A DNA stretch of 64,000 bases from Pseudomonas paraeruginosa PA7 (lineage in GTDB: Bacteria > Pseudomonadota > Gammaproteobacteria > Pseudomonadales > Pseudomonadaceae): contig NC_009656.1 in the NCBI RefSeq assembly GCF_000017205.1, positions 2,236,001 through 2,300,000 on the forward strand, written 5' to 3'. Under the pieces are notes generated by a model, which was given only the letters and a program-made list of their open reading frames with translations, searched no databases and was not told the DNA's origin. Below, one piece after another: positions 41,325-49,110 of this stretch (position 1 is its first letter; each line of letters begins with the position of its first letter). A program made the translations under genes and the position numbers.

Positions 41325-41955
41325 CAGGACCAGACCCGGGGCGCTGCGCGGCGGTCGCAACGGCGCTCTCAGCCAGGGCGCGGAGGGCGCCATCCAGTGG
41401 CTGCCGACCCTGCTGCGCGGGCGCCCACGGCAACGCCGCGATCTGTTGCGGCAACCGCGGAGCCGAAGGCCCGGCGAACTCTGGCTGGTGATCGTCGACG
41501 CTTCCGCCAGCACCCGTCGGCACGGCGCCCTGGCCCAGGCCAAGGGGCTGCTGGCGAGCCTGTTCGAAGAGGCCTACCGGCAGCGCGCGCGCCTTGCCGT
41601 GCTGCATGCCACTGGCGCTCGGGCGCAATGGCTGTGGCAGGGGCAGAAGGTCTCGCGGGAGCTCCAGGACTGGCTGCAGCAGCTCGGCGCCGGCGGCGGT
41701 ACGCCGCTGCTCGACGCCCTGGGCCAGGCCGCCGACTGGCTGGCGCGCCGGCAACGACAGAAGCCTGCCGAGCGGCAATGCCTGCTGCTGCTTACCGACG
41801 GCCGCCTGCGCGACTGGCCGGCCGTACCGGCGGCCGCCTGCCCGAGCCTGCTGGTCGACCTGGAAAGCGGCCCGCTGCGCCTCGGCAAGGGCGAGCGCCT
41901 GGCCCGGGAACTGGGCGCGCAGTACTTGCACATCAGCGCGCTGCAGCCCGCCTGA
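41311..41955 (+). CDS. ChlD-type VWA chelatase subunit (frame reached by -1 frameshift)
   Basis: A von Willebrand A domain region, 214 residues from the first ATG. The MIDAS motif is V-D-A-S-A-S-T, and L-L-L-L-T-D-G-R follows later. This is the ChlD/CobT-type C-terminal half that bridges ChlI and the large subunit. The ATG at 41311 has no good ribosome-binding site and lies inside the frameshift stem-loop, so the main product may be the ChlI-ChlD fusion made by frameshifting at 41278-41284. A basic linker (R-G-R-P-R-Q-R-R) precedes the VWA domain. Confidence 0.85.
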   Translation: MGADARTRPGALRGGRNGALSQGAEGAIQWLPTLLRGRPRQRRDLLRQPRSRRPGELWLVIVDASASTRRHGALAQAKGLLASLFEEAYRQRARLAVLHATGARAQWLWQGQKVSRELQDWLQQLGAGGGTPLLDALGQAADWLARRQRQKPAERQCLLLLTDGRLRDWPAVPAAACPSLLVDLESGPLRLGKGERLARELGAQYLHISALQPA

Positions 41956-41977
41956 GAGTGCCGGCCGCCCAATGAAA

Positions 41978-42000
41978 AGGCCCGGCGCATGCCGGGCCTC
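41978..42000 (-). terminator. Hairpin between the chelatase genes and the aminopeptidase
   Basis: AGGCCCGGC/GCCGGGCCT around a short loop. On the minus strand it is followed by TTTTCATT, so it mainly serves the aminopeptidase transcript. Confidence 0.7.
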
Positions 42001-42042
42001 GAGGGAGTTCTGCGCCGGCGGCCTGGCGCAGGACGGTCGCGG

Positions 42043-43650
42043 TTACTTGATGAAGTCGTGGCCCCAGCGCTCGATCTGGCTGGCGCTCTTCTGCATCTGC
42101 AGCGAGGACCTGGCTTTCTGTCCGGCAGCGGCGATCTCGTCGTCGACCACCTTGGTCGACAGCGACAGCCAACTGGTCACGAAGGCCATGGCATCGCTGT
42201 GGATCTCCAGGGCGTCCTGGTTGATGTTGGCGATGCCGTCGCACTTGCTGTGGTAGCACTCGTCGTAGGCCTTGCCGGCGGTGCCGCCGTACTTCTGCGC
42301 CTGTTCTTCGGTCTTCAGACCCTCGGCGCCGGTGAACAGGCCGCCGAAGGCGATGCCGCTGTTGAAGAATTCGGCGTAGTCGGAGCGGAAGTCGATCTCG
42401 GTGCCTTCCGACTGCTGGCCGCGCAGGCGGAAGTAGGCCTCGAACAGGCGCTCGATGGCGGCCGAGCCGGGCGGGCCCTGCAGGCCGAAGTCGGAGCCGT
42501 CGCCGTCATAGATGAAGTTGCCGAAGTTCGGCGAACCGATCATGTCGAAGTTCAGGTAGGCCTTGATCTTCTTCTTCTCTTCCGGTGCGAGGTTCTGCAC
42601 GTAGTAGGTCGAGCCGACCAGCCCGGCTTCCTCGGCGCCCCACCAGGCGAAGCGCACCTTGTTCACCGGCAGCGCCTTGGCCAGCAGCACGGCCATTTCC
42701 AACTGAGCGGCGCTGCCCGAGCCGTTGTCGTTGATGCCGGGACCTTCGAACACCGAGTCGAGGTGCGCGCCGACCATCACCACGTTGTTCGGGTTGCCGC
42801 GCCGGGTCTCGGCGACCACGTTGTAGGTCTCGGTCTTCTTGCGTACCACGTCGACCACCAGGTGCAGCTGCAGGTCCGGGGTCTGCGACCAGGCCACGCC
42901 GTTGTCGTAGGTGGCGAAGATCACCGGGATGCCGCCCTCGTAGGATTCGCCCACGGTGACGTTCTCCAGGCCCTTGCGGTCGTCGGTATTGCCCTGGTTG
43001 AAGATGATCACCCCGGCGGCGCCGGCGGCCGCGGCGTTCTCGGCCTTCTGTTCGAAGTTGCAGGTGCCGCGCTGGATCAGCGCGATCGAGCCGGCCGGGA
43101 AGTTGGCGAAGTCTTCCGCCTCGCAGCCGCTGGTGGAGGTGTTGCCGGCGCCGAGGGACAGGTCCACCGGGACCACCTTGGCGGTGACGTCGCCGGCCTC
43201 GGTCTGCGACAGGTAGGTGAAGTCCTTCTCCCATTCGTAGGTGACCGGCTGCGGCACGGTGGCGCTCAGGCTGCCCGGGCCTTTCGGATAGTAGGCGGTG
43301 AACGGGAAGGGCTGCACCGAAACCTTGTAGCCGGCCTTCTCAAGCGTCTGCTTCACGTAGTCGACGGAGGCCTGGTAGCCCGGCGTGGCGGCGGCGCGGT
43401 TGCCGTCGTTGAGGGTGGCGATGTCCTCGAGCTTCTGCAGGCGCTTCGTCACGTTGCTCGCCTGCAAGCAGCGTGGCAGTCCGAGCGGGGTGCTGACCAG
43501 CAGCGGTGACTTGCAGATCGACGGGTTGGGTTTGCCCGGGGTCCAGAACTCGGTGAACTGTTGCGCTTCCGAGGGGGCTGCCAGGCTCGCGGCGGAGACC
43601 GACAGGGCCAGGGCGCCGAGGGCGAATCTGAGATTGTTCTTGTTGCTCAT
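42043..43650 (-). CDS. Secreted M28 zinc aminopeptidase (PaAP)
   Basis: A 535-residue secreted leucine-type aminopeptidase. A signal peptide ends about residue 24 (A-L-S-V-S-A-A-S-L-A-A). A protease-associated (PA) domain is inserted mid-protein, followed by the M28 core with V-G-A-H-L-D-S-V, N-D-N-G-S-G-S, and W-G-A-E-E-A-G-L-V-G-S carrying zinc and catalytic residues. It corresponds to PaAP (PA2939), a type II-secreted, quorum-sensing-controlled enzyme abundant in vesicles and biofilm. A CT-N12-AG element lies about 90 bases upstream. Confidence 0.95.
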   Translation of the reverse strand: MSNKNNLRFALGALALSVSAASLAAPSEAQQFTEFWTPGKPNPSICKSPLLVSTPLGLPRCLQASNVTKRLQKLEDIATLNDGNRAAATPGYQASVDYVKQTLEKAGYKVSVQPFPFTAYYPKGPGSLSATVPQPVTYEWEKDFTYLSQTEAGDVTAKVVPVDLSLGAGNTSTSGCEAEDFANFPAGSIALIQRGTCNFEQKAENAAAAGAAGVIIFNQGNTDDRKGLENVTVGESYEGGIPVIFATYDNGVAWSQTPDLQLHLVVDVVRKKTETYNVVAETRRGNPNNVVMVGAHLDSVFEGPGINDNGSGSAAQLEMAVLLAKALPVNKVRFAWWGAEEAGLVGSTYYVQNLAPEEKKKIKAYLNFDMIGSPNFGNFIYDGDGSDFGLQGPPGSAAIERLFEAYFRLRGQQSEGTEIDFRSDYAEFFNSGIAFGGLFTGAEGLKTEEQAQKYGGTAGKAYDECYHSKCDGIANINQDALEIHSDAMAFVTSWLSLSTKVVDDEIAAAGQKARSSLQMQKSASQIERWGHDFIK

Positions 43651-43733
43651 GAGACTCCGTTCCTTGTGAGGCGATTATCGATAAGCCGTTGATGGCATGG
43701 CGCTATTGCCCGTGATACGGCCTCGGGCACGGC

Positions 43734-43749
43734 CTGACTGGCAGACTAG
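43734..43749 (-). promoter_or_regulatory. Candidate las/rhl-type box upstream of PaAP
   Basis: CT-N12-AG (CTGACTGGCAGACTAG) about 85 bases upstream of the aminopeptidase start. Most but not all positions fit the las-rhl box. The gene is known to be LasR-dependent. Confidence 0.35.
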
Positions 43750-44010
43750 GAGCGGTTTCCGGGCTGTCCCGGCGTATTTTCGAAAACGTGAAGTCGATCA
43801 ACTTTTTGCAGAGGGATCGCTGATAGCTCGCTGGCGCGACAGGGTTCGGCTTTCTATCGTTATTGCCCCCCGTCGAGGGCGGGTGGCCGTTGGTCGGACG
43901 TGGGGAGGCCGGGTGGAGCGGGGTGGGCGGTCTGGCACGCGGCCCAGCGCGCGAAGCACGGACGCTGGCGACAGCGCTGTCACAAATTTGTCGAGCTTTT
44001 TGTATACATT

Positions 44011-44018
44011 TGTCTGGA
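44011..44018. promoter_or_regulatory. TGTATACA palindrome upstream of the nucleobase permease
   Basis: An 8-bp perfect palindrome in an AT-rich patch, with a looser inverted repeat (ATTGTCT ... AGAACAAT, about 44033-44057) further down. Palindromes of this type are bound by several GntR-family regulators. Nothing else is seen in the 428-base gap apart from the PaAP promoter region. Confidence 0.3.
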
Positions 44019-44078
44019 TATTTGAGGATCGAATTGTCTACAGTGTGCGCAGAACAATAAAAGCGAGAAAAGCGCACC

Positions 44079-45608
44079 ATGAAAACCACGTCCCCCGGAA
44101 CTCCTCCCGTTCCACGTCCTGAAGACGAGAACCTCGGTGTCGGCGCGAACATGGCCTACGGCCTGCAGCATGTGCTGACCATGTACGGCGGTATCGTCGC
44201 GGTCCCGCTGATCCTCGGTCAGGCGGCCGGGCTGGCGCCCGGCGACATCGGCCTGCTGATCGCCGCCTCGCTGTTCGCCGGTGGCCTGGCGACCCTCCTG
44301 CAGACCCTCGGGGTGCCGTTCTTCGGCTGCCAGCTGCCGCTGGTCCAGGGGGTCTCGTTCGCCGGCGTGGCGACCATGGTGGCGATCATCGGCAGCGGCG
44401 GCAGCGGCGGCATCCCCGCGGTGCTCGGCGCGGTGATGGCGGCCTCGCTGATAGGACTGCTGATCACGCCGGTCTTCTCGCGCATCACCAAGTTCTTCCC
44501 GCCGCTGGTGACCGGTATCGTCATCACCACCATCGGCCTGACCCTGATGCCGGTCGCCGCGCGCTGGGCGATGGGCGGCAACAGCCAGGCGCCGGACTTC
44601 GGCAGCATGGCCAACATCGGCCTGGCGGCGATCACCCTGGTCATCGTGCTGCTGCTGAGCAAACTCGGCAGCGCCTCGATCTCGCGCCTGTCGATCCTCC
44701 TGGCGATGGTCATCGGCACCGTCATCGCGGTGTTCCTCGGCATGGCCGACTTCTCCAGGGTCACCGAAGGGCCGCTGGTGGCGTTCCCCACGCCGTTCCA
44801 TTTCGGCATGCCGACCTTCCACGTCGCCGCGATCATCTCGATGTGCATCGTGATCATGGTGACCCTGGTGGAAACCTCGGCGGACATCCTCGCGGTGGGC
44901 GAGATCATCGACACCAAGGTCGACTCCCAGCGCCTGGGCAACGGCCTGCGCGCGGACATGTTCTCCAGCATGCTGGCGCCGATCTTCGGTTCCTTCACCC
45001 AGAGCGCGTTCGCCCAGAACGTCGGCCTGGTCGCGGTGACCGGAATCAAGAGTCGCTACGTGGTCGCCACCGGCGGGCTGTTCCTGGTCATCCTCGGGCT
45101 GCTGCCGGTGATGGGCCGGGTGATCGCCGCGGTGCCCACCGCGGTGCTCGGCGGCGCCGGCATAGTGCTGTTCGGCACGGTCGCCGCCAGCGGCATCCGC
45201 ACCCTGTCGAAGGTGGACTATCGCAACAACATGAACCTGATCATCGTCGCCACCTCGATCGGCTTCGGCATGATCCCGATCGCCGCGCCGAGCTTCTACG
45301 ACCACTTCCCCAGCTGGTTCGCCACCATCTTCCATTCCGGCATCAGCTCCTCGGCGATCATGGCGATCCTGCTCAACCTGGCGTTCAACCACTTCACCGC
45401 CGGCAATTCCGACCAGCAGTCGGTGTTCGTCGCCGCCAGCGAGCGGACCCTGCGCTACCAGGACATCGCTGCGCTGCACGAGGGCGACTATTTCCTCGAC
45501 GGCAAGCTGTACGACGCCCAGGGCAACGAGGTACCGCTGGCTGGCGAGGACTGCCATGGCGCGCCGCCGCGACGGCGCAGCGAAACCGTGGAAGCCGGTA
45601 GCGCCTGA
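44079..45608 (+). CDS. Nucleobase:cation symporter-2 family permease
   Basis: A 509-residue inner-membrane transporter of the NAT/NCS2 family (uracil, xanthine or urate). It has about 12-14 hydrophobic segments and the family signature Q-N-V-G-L-V-A-V-T-G near residue 313. V-E-T-S-A-D is the conserved glutamate motif before it. An N-terminal soluble tail contains P-G-T-P-P-V-P-R-P-E-D-E. The substrate cannot be assigned with confidence; xanthine or urate types are closest by eye. Confidence 0.88.
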   Translation: MKTTSPGTPPVPRPEDENLGVGANMAYGLQHVLTMYGGIVAVPLILGQAAGLAPGDIGLLIAASLFAGGLATLLQTLGVPFFGCQLPLVQGVSFAGVATMVAIIGSGGSGGIPAVLGAVMAASLIGLLITPVFSRITKFFPPLVTGIVITTIGLTLMPVAARWAMGGNSQAPDFGSMANIGLAAITLVIVLLLSKLGSASISRLSILLAMVIGTVIAVFLGMADFSRVTEGPLVAFPTPFHFGMPTFHVAAIISMCIVIMVTLVETSADILAVGEIIDTKVDSQRLGNGLRADMFSSMLAPIFGSFTQSAFAQNVGLVAVTGIKSRYVVATGGLFLVILGLLPVMGRVIAAVPTAVLGGAGIVLFGTVAASGIRTLSKVDYRNNMNLIIVATSIGFGMIPIAAPSFYDHFPSWFATIFHSGISSSAIMAILLNLAFNHFTAGNSDQQSVFVAASERTLRYQDIAALHEGDYFLDGKLYDAQGNEVPLAGEDCHGAPPRRRSETVEAGSA

Positions 45609-45625
45609 GCGCCCGGCGGATGAGA

Positions 45626-45650
45626 AACGGCCCTCGTCGAGAGGGCCGTT
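45626..45650 (+). terminator. Hairpin after the permease gene
   Basis: AACGGCCCTC/GAGGGCCGTT perfect inverted repeat between the convergent permease and hypothetical genes. The T-run is weak. Confidence 0.5.
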
Positions 45651-45662
45651 CGCATTGGCGGC

Positions 45663-45911
45663 TCAGAACAGCGTCCGGCCCTGGTCCAGGCGTTGGTCCA
45701 CCAGCCATTTGCCGTGGGCGATGGAGGCGCGCTGGGCGTTCTCCAGGTCGGCGAGAAAGGCGAAGCGCACCGGCAGCGCGATACGCTTGCTGGTGTGGCC
45801 GTCCGGGTCGGTGATGTGGCAGCCGCCAGCCCAGGGCGTGGGAATCCCAGGGTGTTCGACGACGTCGGCGGTGATGGTGTGGTCGCGGTGCTGGCAATGC
45901 AAGCTGGTCAT
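45663..45911 (-). CDS. Small hypothetical protein (82 aa)
   Basis: An 82-residue soluble protein starting M-T-S-L-H-C-Q-H-R-D-H-T-I-T-A-D. It is rich in His near the N-terminus and has P-W-A-G-G-C-H-I-T-D-P-D-G-H in the middle. The ATG has GAGGACA upstream. I do not recognise a domain. By gene order it would be PA2937. A weak metal-binding possibility rests only on its Cys/His content. Confidence 0.65.
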   Translation of the reverse strand: MTSLHCQHRDHTITADVVEHPGIPTPWAGGCHITDPDGHTSKRIALPVRFAFLADLENAQRASIAHGKWLVDQRLDQGRTLF

Positions 45912-46066
45912 GGCCTGTCCTCTCTGTCGGAGGCCGACCCGGCTACCTGCGCGACGCTTGCTGTTGCCACGGAGGAGCCTCGGGGCGGCGAGGTTTTACC
46001 TGCGTGTCCCTACCTCTATAGCAGATGCCCGCCGGCAGGCCGTGGCAGCCGACGAAGGGGCGGCGC

Positions 46067-46648
46067 TCAGGAACGCCCGCGGCGGCCAAGCATGCGTTCC
46101 AGCGTGCCGTCGCGGCGTACCCACTGGTGGTAGCCGGCGGCGATCGCGTGGAGCAGCACCACCGAGGTGCTCAGCCACAGGCCGAGCACGCGGTGAACGG
46201 CGTCGAAGGGCTTCTCGAACGCCTCCCAGCTCAGGTTCCAGGTCTGCGAAATCCAGGCGAACAGCGCGGTGTCCTTGAAGCTGGGTATCACGAACAGGCC
46301 GAAGTCGGTGGGCAGGCGGGTGCCGACGTAGCCGGTGAACGGCATCACCAGCATCAGGGCGTACAGCGACAGGTGCGCATAGTGCGCCAGGCGGTGCTCC
46401 AGTGGCGTCCCGGGGACTGCTGGCAGGCGTGGCCCGCCCAGCCGCGAGACGATCCGCGGGATCAGCAGCAGGCCGACCAGCAGGCCCAGTACCCAGTGCA
46501 GGTTGAGCACCGGCAGGCGTTGCGGGTGATCGTGGCCGAGCACCCAGATGACGAAATAGGCCAGCGCGATCGCGCCGATGAAGCAGAACGCCATGCTCCA
46601 GTGCAGCAGGCGGGTGGTCAGGCTGTAGACGGTCGCTGGATGCGTCAC
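46067..46648 (-). CDS. Cytochrome b561 family protein
   Basis: A 193-residue membrane protein of the prokaryotic cytochrome b561 (YodB/YceJ) family with four transmembrane helices. Heme-ligand histidines appear in R-L-L-H-W-S near residue 16, in L-H-W-V-L-G near 50, and in the H-R-V-L-G and L-L-H-A-I-A-A-G-Y-H region near the C-terminus. It would move electrons between quinol and a periplasmic acceptor, for example superoxide in CybB-type proteins. No partner gene is adjacent. Confidence 0.87.
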   Translation of the reverse strand: MTHPATVYSLTTRLLHWSMAFCFIGAIALAYFVIWVLGHDHPQRLPVLNLHWVLGLLVGLLLIPRIVSRLGGPRLPAVPGTPLEHRLAHYAHLSLYALMLVMPFTGYVGTRLPTDFGLFVIPSFKDTALFAWISQTWNLSWEAFEKPFDAVHRVLGLWLSTSVVLLHAIAAGYHQWVRRDGTLERMLGRRGRS

Positions 46649-46980
46649 GGGAATGCCTCGCGGATAATGAAGGTGTGCAATCTATGAAACGTCCGGGAGC
46701 ACGATCAAACGTATTTATGGATGATCGATAACGGAAAATTTAATCGAAACTTTCAAGTGTGAAGTCATTGCACCGAAACAGTGCTGGAATACACTTTTCC
46801 AGTAAGGGCGGGATAATTCCGGGCGGGATCATTGCAAGTTGATTTTTCCTTCGCCGAGGCTGTCGCACCACGCCGGGAGAGCCTGGAGGCGGCGCGCGAA
46901 GCCCCCGTGAGCATCATCGGGAAATATATTGCGTTTCTTTCCACTGACGTTTTGCCGACAGCAAGCTGACACAGATGTAA

Positions 46981-47008
46981 TTGAACTTGATTGCTTCATC
47001 TCTATAGT
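46981..47008 (+). promoter_or_regulatory. Sigma-70-type promoter before a small membrane protein
   Basis: TTGAAC (46981-46986), 16 bp, TATAGT (47003-47008). It drives rightwards toward the 43-aa frame at 47093. The rest of 46649-47080 is an AT-richer stretch with no recognisable gene and a small hairpin (CTGGAA/TTCCAG near 46783). Confidence 0.55.
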
Positions 47009-47092
47009 CTTTGAACACTTCGCCGTGCACTTGAAAGGACGGCAGCTACATATCCTGCGTCTTTTCCCCCATGACGGTTTCCCGAGGTGAGC

Positions 47093-47224
47093 ATGAGTAG
47101 TGAGCACGATGGCAAGGACCAGAGTGACCTGTTTTCGCCGTTGCCTTACCTGCTGGGTTCCGGCGCTGTCGTGCTCATGACCCTGCTGCTGCGCTGCCTG
47201 TTCTGCCCGGGCGAGCAGTTCTGA
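47093..47224 (+). CDS. Putative 43-aa single-pass membrane protein
   Basis: The frame encodes M-S-S-E-H-D-G-K-D-Q-S-D then a hydrophobic segment (about residues 17-38) and ends C-P-G-E-Q-F. AGGTGA stands just before the ATG, and a good promoter lies about 85 bases upstream. The hydrophilic N-terminus and single membrane helix are plausible for a small regulatory membrane protein. No family is recognised, and it may be absent from standard annotation because of its size. Confidence 0.55.
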   Translation: MSSEHDGKDQSDLFSPLPYLLGSGAVVLMTLLLRCLFCPGEQF

Positions 47225-47379
47225 GCGCCGATTCTGGAATCGCCCATGCCGCCACGAGCGCGCCACCGGCGAGGGTCATGCTCGGTATCTTCAGACCGAT
47301 CTTCGCCAGTTTGGCGTCCTGGCCGGTATTGCTGACGGCGGTCGAGCGGTCGCTGCGCGCCTGGCCCTGAGCGCTGCGG

Positions 47380-48309
47380 TCAGGCCGCCGCGCTGCGCCG
47401 CAGCCAGTCCAGCAGCAGCGTGGCCGGTTCACCGTCTCGCAGCGGCCGCGGGCTCAGCAGGTGATAGCTGCTGCCGTCGGCGAGGAACCCCAGCGGCGCC
47501 GCCAGCAGGCCGGCGGCGAGGTCGTCGCGCACCAGCTGCCAGGGGCCGATGGCCACGCCGAGCCCGGCGGCGGCGGCCTGCAGGCTCAGGTAGAAGTGCT
47601 CGAAGCGCTGGCCCGCGGCGCTGGCGGGAGCCTGTCCGGCGAGCCCGGTCCAGGTGTCCCAGGCCTGGGCGCGGCTCGCCGTGTGCAGGCGCGGAGCCTC
47701 GGGCTTCAGCTGTGGCGCGCCGGCCTTGCCGGCCTGGATGTGCCGGGTGGCGTCGCCGGCCCGGCAGACCGGCCCGACCTGCTCGTCGAACAGCCAGTGG
47801 GCGTGGCTGCCGGGCGGCCAGGGGAAGTCGTTGCGGCGGATCGCCAGGTCGATGCCGCGGCCGAAGGCGAACGGCCCGCCGCCGGCGACCAGCTGGATCG
47901 ACAGCGGCGGCTGTTCCGCCATGAACCCGGCGATCCGCGGGATCAGCCAGCGCATAAGCAGGGTCGGCTCGCAGGACAGCACCAGGGCCGTGGGTCCGGC
48001 CTCGGCGCGCAGGGCGTCGCTGGTGCGCTCGATCAGGTCGAGGGCCTGGCCGGTGCCGTCGAGCAGGCGGCGCCCGGCCGCGCTGAGGAACACCCGCTGG
48101 CCGCGCCGCTCGAACAGCGCGCAGCCGAACTCCTCTTCGAGACTCCGTACCGCGCGGCTGATCGCACCATGGGTCAGGCACAGGGCCTCGGCGGCCCGGG
48201 AAAAATTCTCCAGGCGGGCGGCGGCCTCGAAGCAACGCAGGGCGTTCAGCGAGGGTAGGCGACGGCGTCTGAATTGTGAGTTCTCCTCACCATGATTGTC
48301 AGTATTCAT
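47380..48309 (-). CDS. LysR-family transcriptional regulator (GcvA-like)
   Basis: A 309-residue LysR regulator. The HTH lies at about residues 20-60 (L-N-A-L-R-C-F-E-A-A-A-R and T-H-G-A-I-S-R-A-V-R-S-L-E). The effector domain contains A-I-R-R-N-D-F-P-W-P. The start M-N-T-D-N-H-G-E was chosen over an upstream ATG because it gives the usual tail before the HTH. It is divergent from a LysE-family exporter (66-base gap), the classic regulator-exporter pair. Confidence 0.9.
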   Translation of the reverse strand: MNTDNHGEENSQFRRRRLPSLNALRCFEAAARLENFSRAAEALCLTHGAISRAVRSLEEEFGCALFERRGQRVFLSAAGRRLLDGTGQALDLIERTSDALRAEAGPTALVLSCEPTLLMRWLIPRIAGFMAEQPPLSIQLVAGGGPFAFGRGIDLAIRRNDFPWPPGSHAHWLFDEQVGPVCRAGDATRHIQAGKAGAPQLKPEAPRLHTASRAQAWDTWTGLAGQAPASAAGQRFEHFYLSLQAAAAGLGVAIGPWQLVRDDLAAGLLAAPLGFLADGSSYHLLSPRPLRDGEPATLLLDWLRRSAAA

Positions 48310-48374
48310 CGTTCTCGCTCGGCGCTGGATACAGGTAAATTGCGCCATCCATTCTACCTTGGAGCCTTCCTGGC

Positions 48375-48989
48375 ATGACAGAGCTGATAGCTTTCCTGAC
48401 CATTACCGTACTCGCGGTGATCAGCCCCGGCGCCGATTTCGCCATGGTCTCGCGCAACAGCCTGCTGTATTCCCGCCGCGCCGGCCTGCTTACCGCGCTG
48501 GGCATCGGCGCGGGAGTGACGGTACATGTCGGCTACAGCATCCTCGGCGTCGGTATGCTAGTGCGCGAGTCGCTGGCGCTGTTCACCGCGTTGAAGCTGG
48601 CGGGCGCGGCCTACCTGGTGTTCCTCGGCCTGCGCATGCTGCTGGCGCGGGAGGTCGCGGTGGCGGACGAGGTGGCGGGCGGCGCCGGGGTTTCGTCCTG
48701 GGCGATGCTGCGCGGCGGCTTCCTGACCAATGCGCTCAATCCGAAGACCTGCCTGTTCGTGGTCAGCCTGTTCATGCAGGTGATCGATCCGCATAGCGTC
48801 CTGCCTGCGCAACTGGGCTACGGCGCCTTCATCGTCGCTGCCCACCTGGCCTGGTTCGGCCTGGTCGCCTGCTTCCTTTCCAGCCCGCCGGTCCGCGCCC
48901 GGCTGGTACGTTTCCGCCGGCGCATCGACCAGTTCTTCGGCGCCCTGCTGGTGGGCTTCGGCGTGTTGCTGGGGACGAAGAGTTCGTGA
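48375..48989 (+). CDS. LysE/RhtB-family amino-acid exporter
   Basis: A 204-residue inner-membrane protein with about six hydrophobic segments. The N-terminus contains S-P-G-A-D-F-A-M-V-S-R-N-S, the LysE/RhtB signature, and N-P-K-T-C-L-F-V lies mid-protein. It exports amino acids or related small molecules; the substrate is unknown. Likely controlled by the divergent LysR gene. Confidence 0.9.
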   Translation: MTELIAFLTITVLAVISPGADFAMVSRNSLLYSRRAGLLTALGIGAGVTVHVGYSILGVGMLVRESLALFTALKLAGAAYLVFLGLRMLLAREVAVADEVAGGAGVSSWAMLRGGFLTNALNPKTCLFVVSLFMQVIDPHSVLPAQLGYGAFIVAAHLAWFGLVACFLSSPPVRARLVRFRRRIDQFFGALLVGFGVLLGTKSS

Positions 48990-49110
48990 GCGCGCGCCAC
49001 TGATGGCCGCCTGCCGCCTTTGAGCCGGGCCCGGCGGCTCCCTACAATGCGTCATTCATGCCGTCGCCGCTGCGCGACGGTCCCAGGAGTCCGGGACGCA
49101 CGGGAGTTGC

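Noticed and set aside
42043-43509. A 506-codon plus-strand frame over the aminopeptidase gene
   Set aside because: Shadow of the M28 peptidase on the other strand; composition-driven and without domain similarity.
47175-47432. An 85-codon minus-strand frame past the end of the LysR gene
   Set aside because: The first third overlaps lysR in another frame, it opposes the better-supported 43-aa frame, and no ribosome-binding site is seen. Its internal part looks protein-like, so a short relic cannot be fully excluded.
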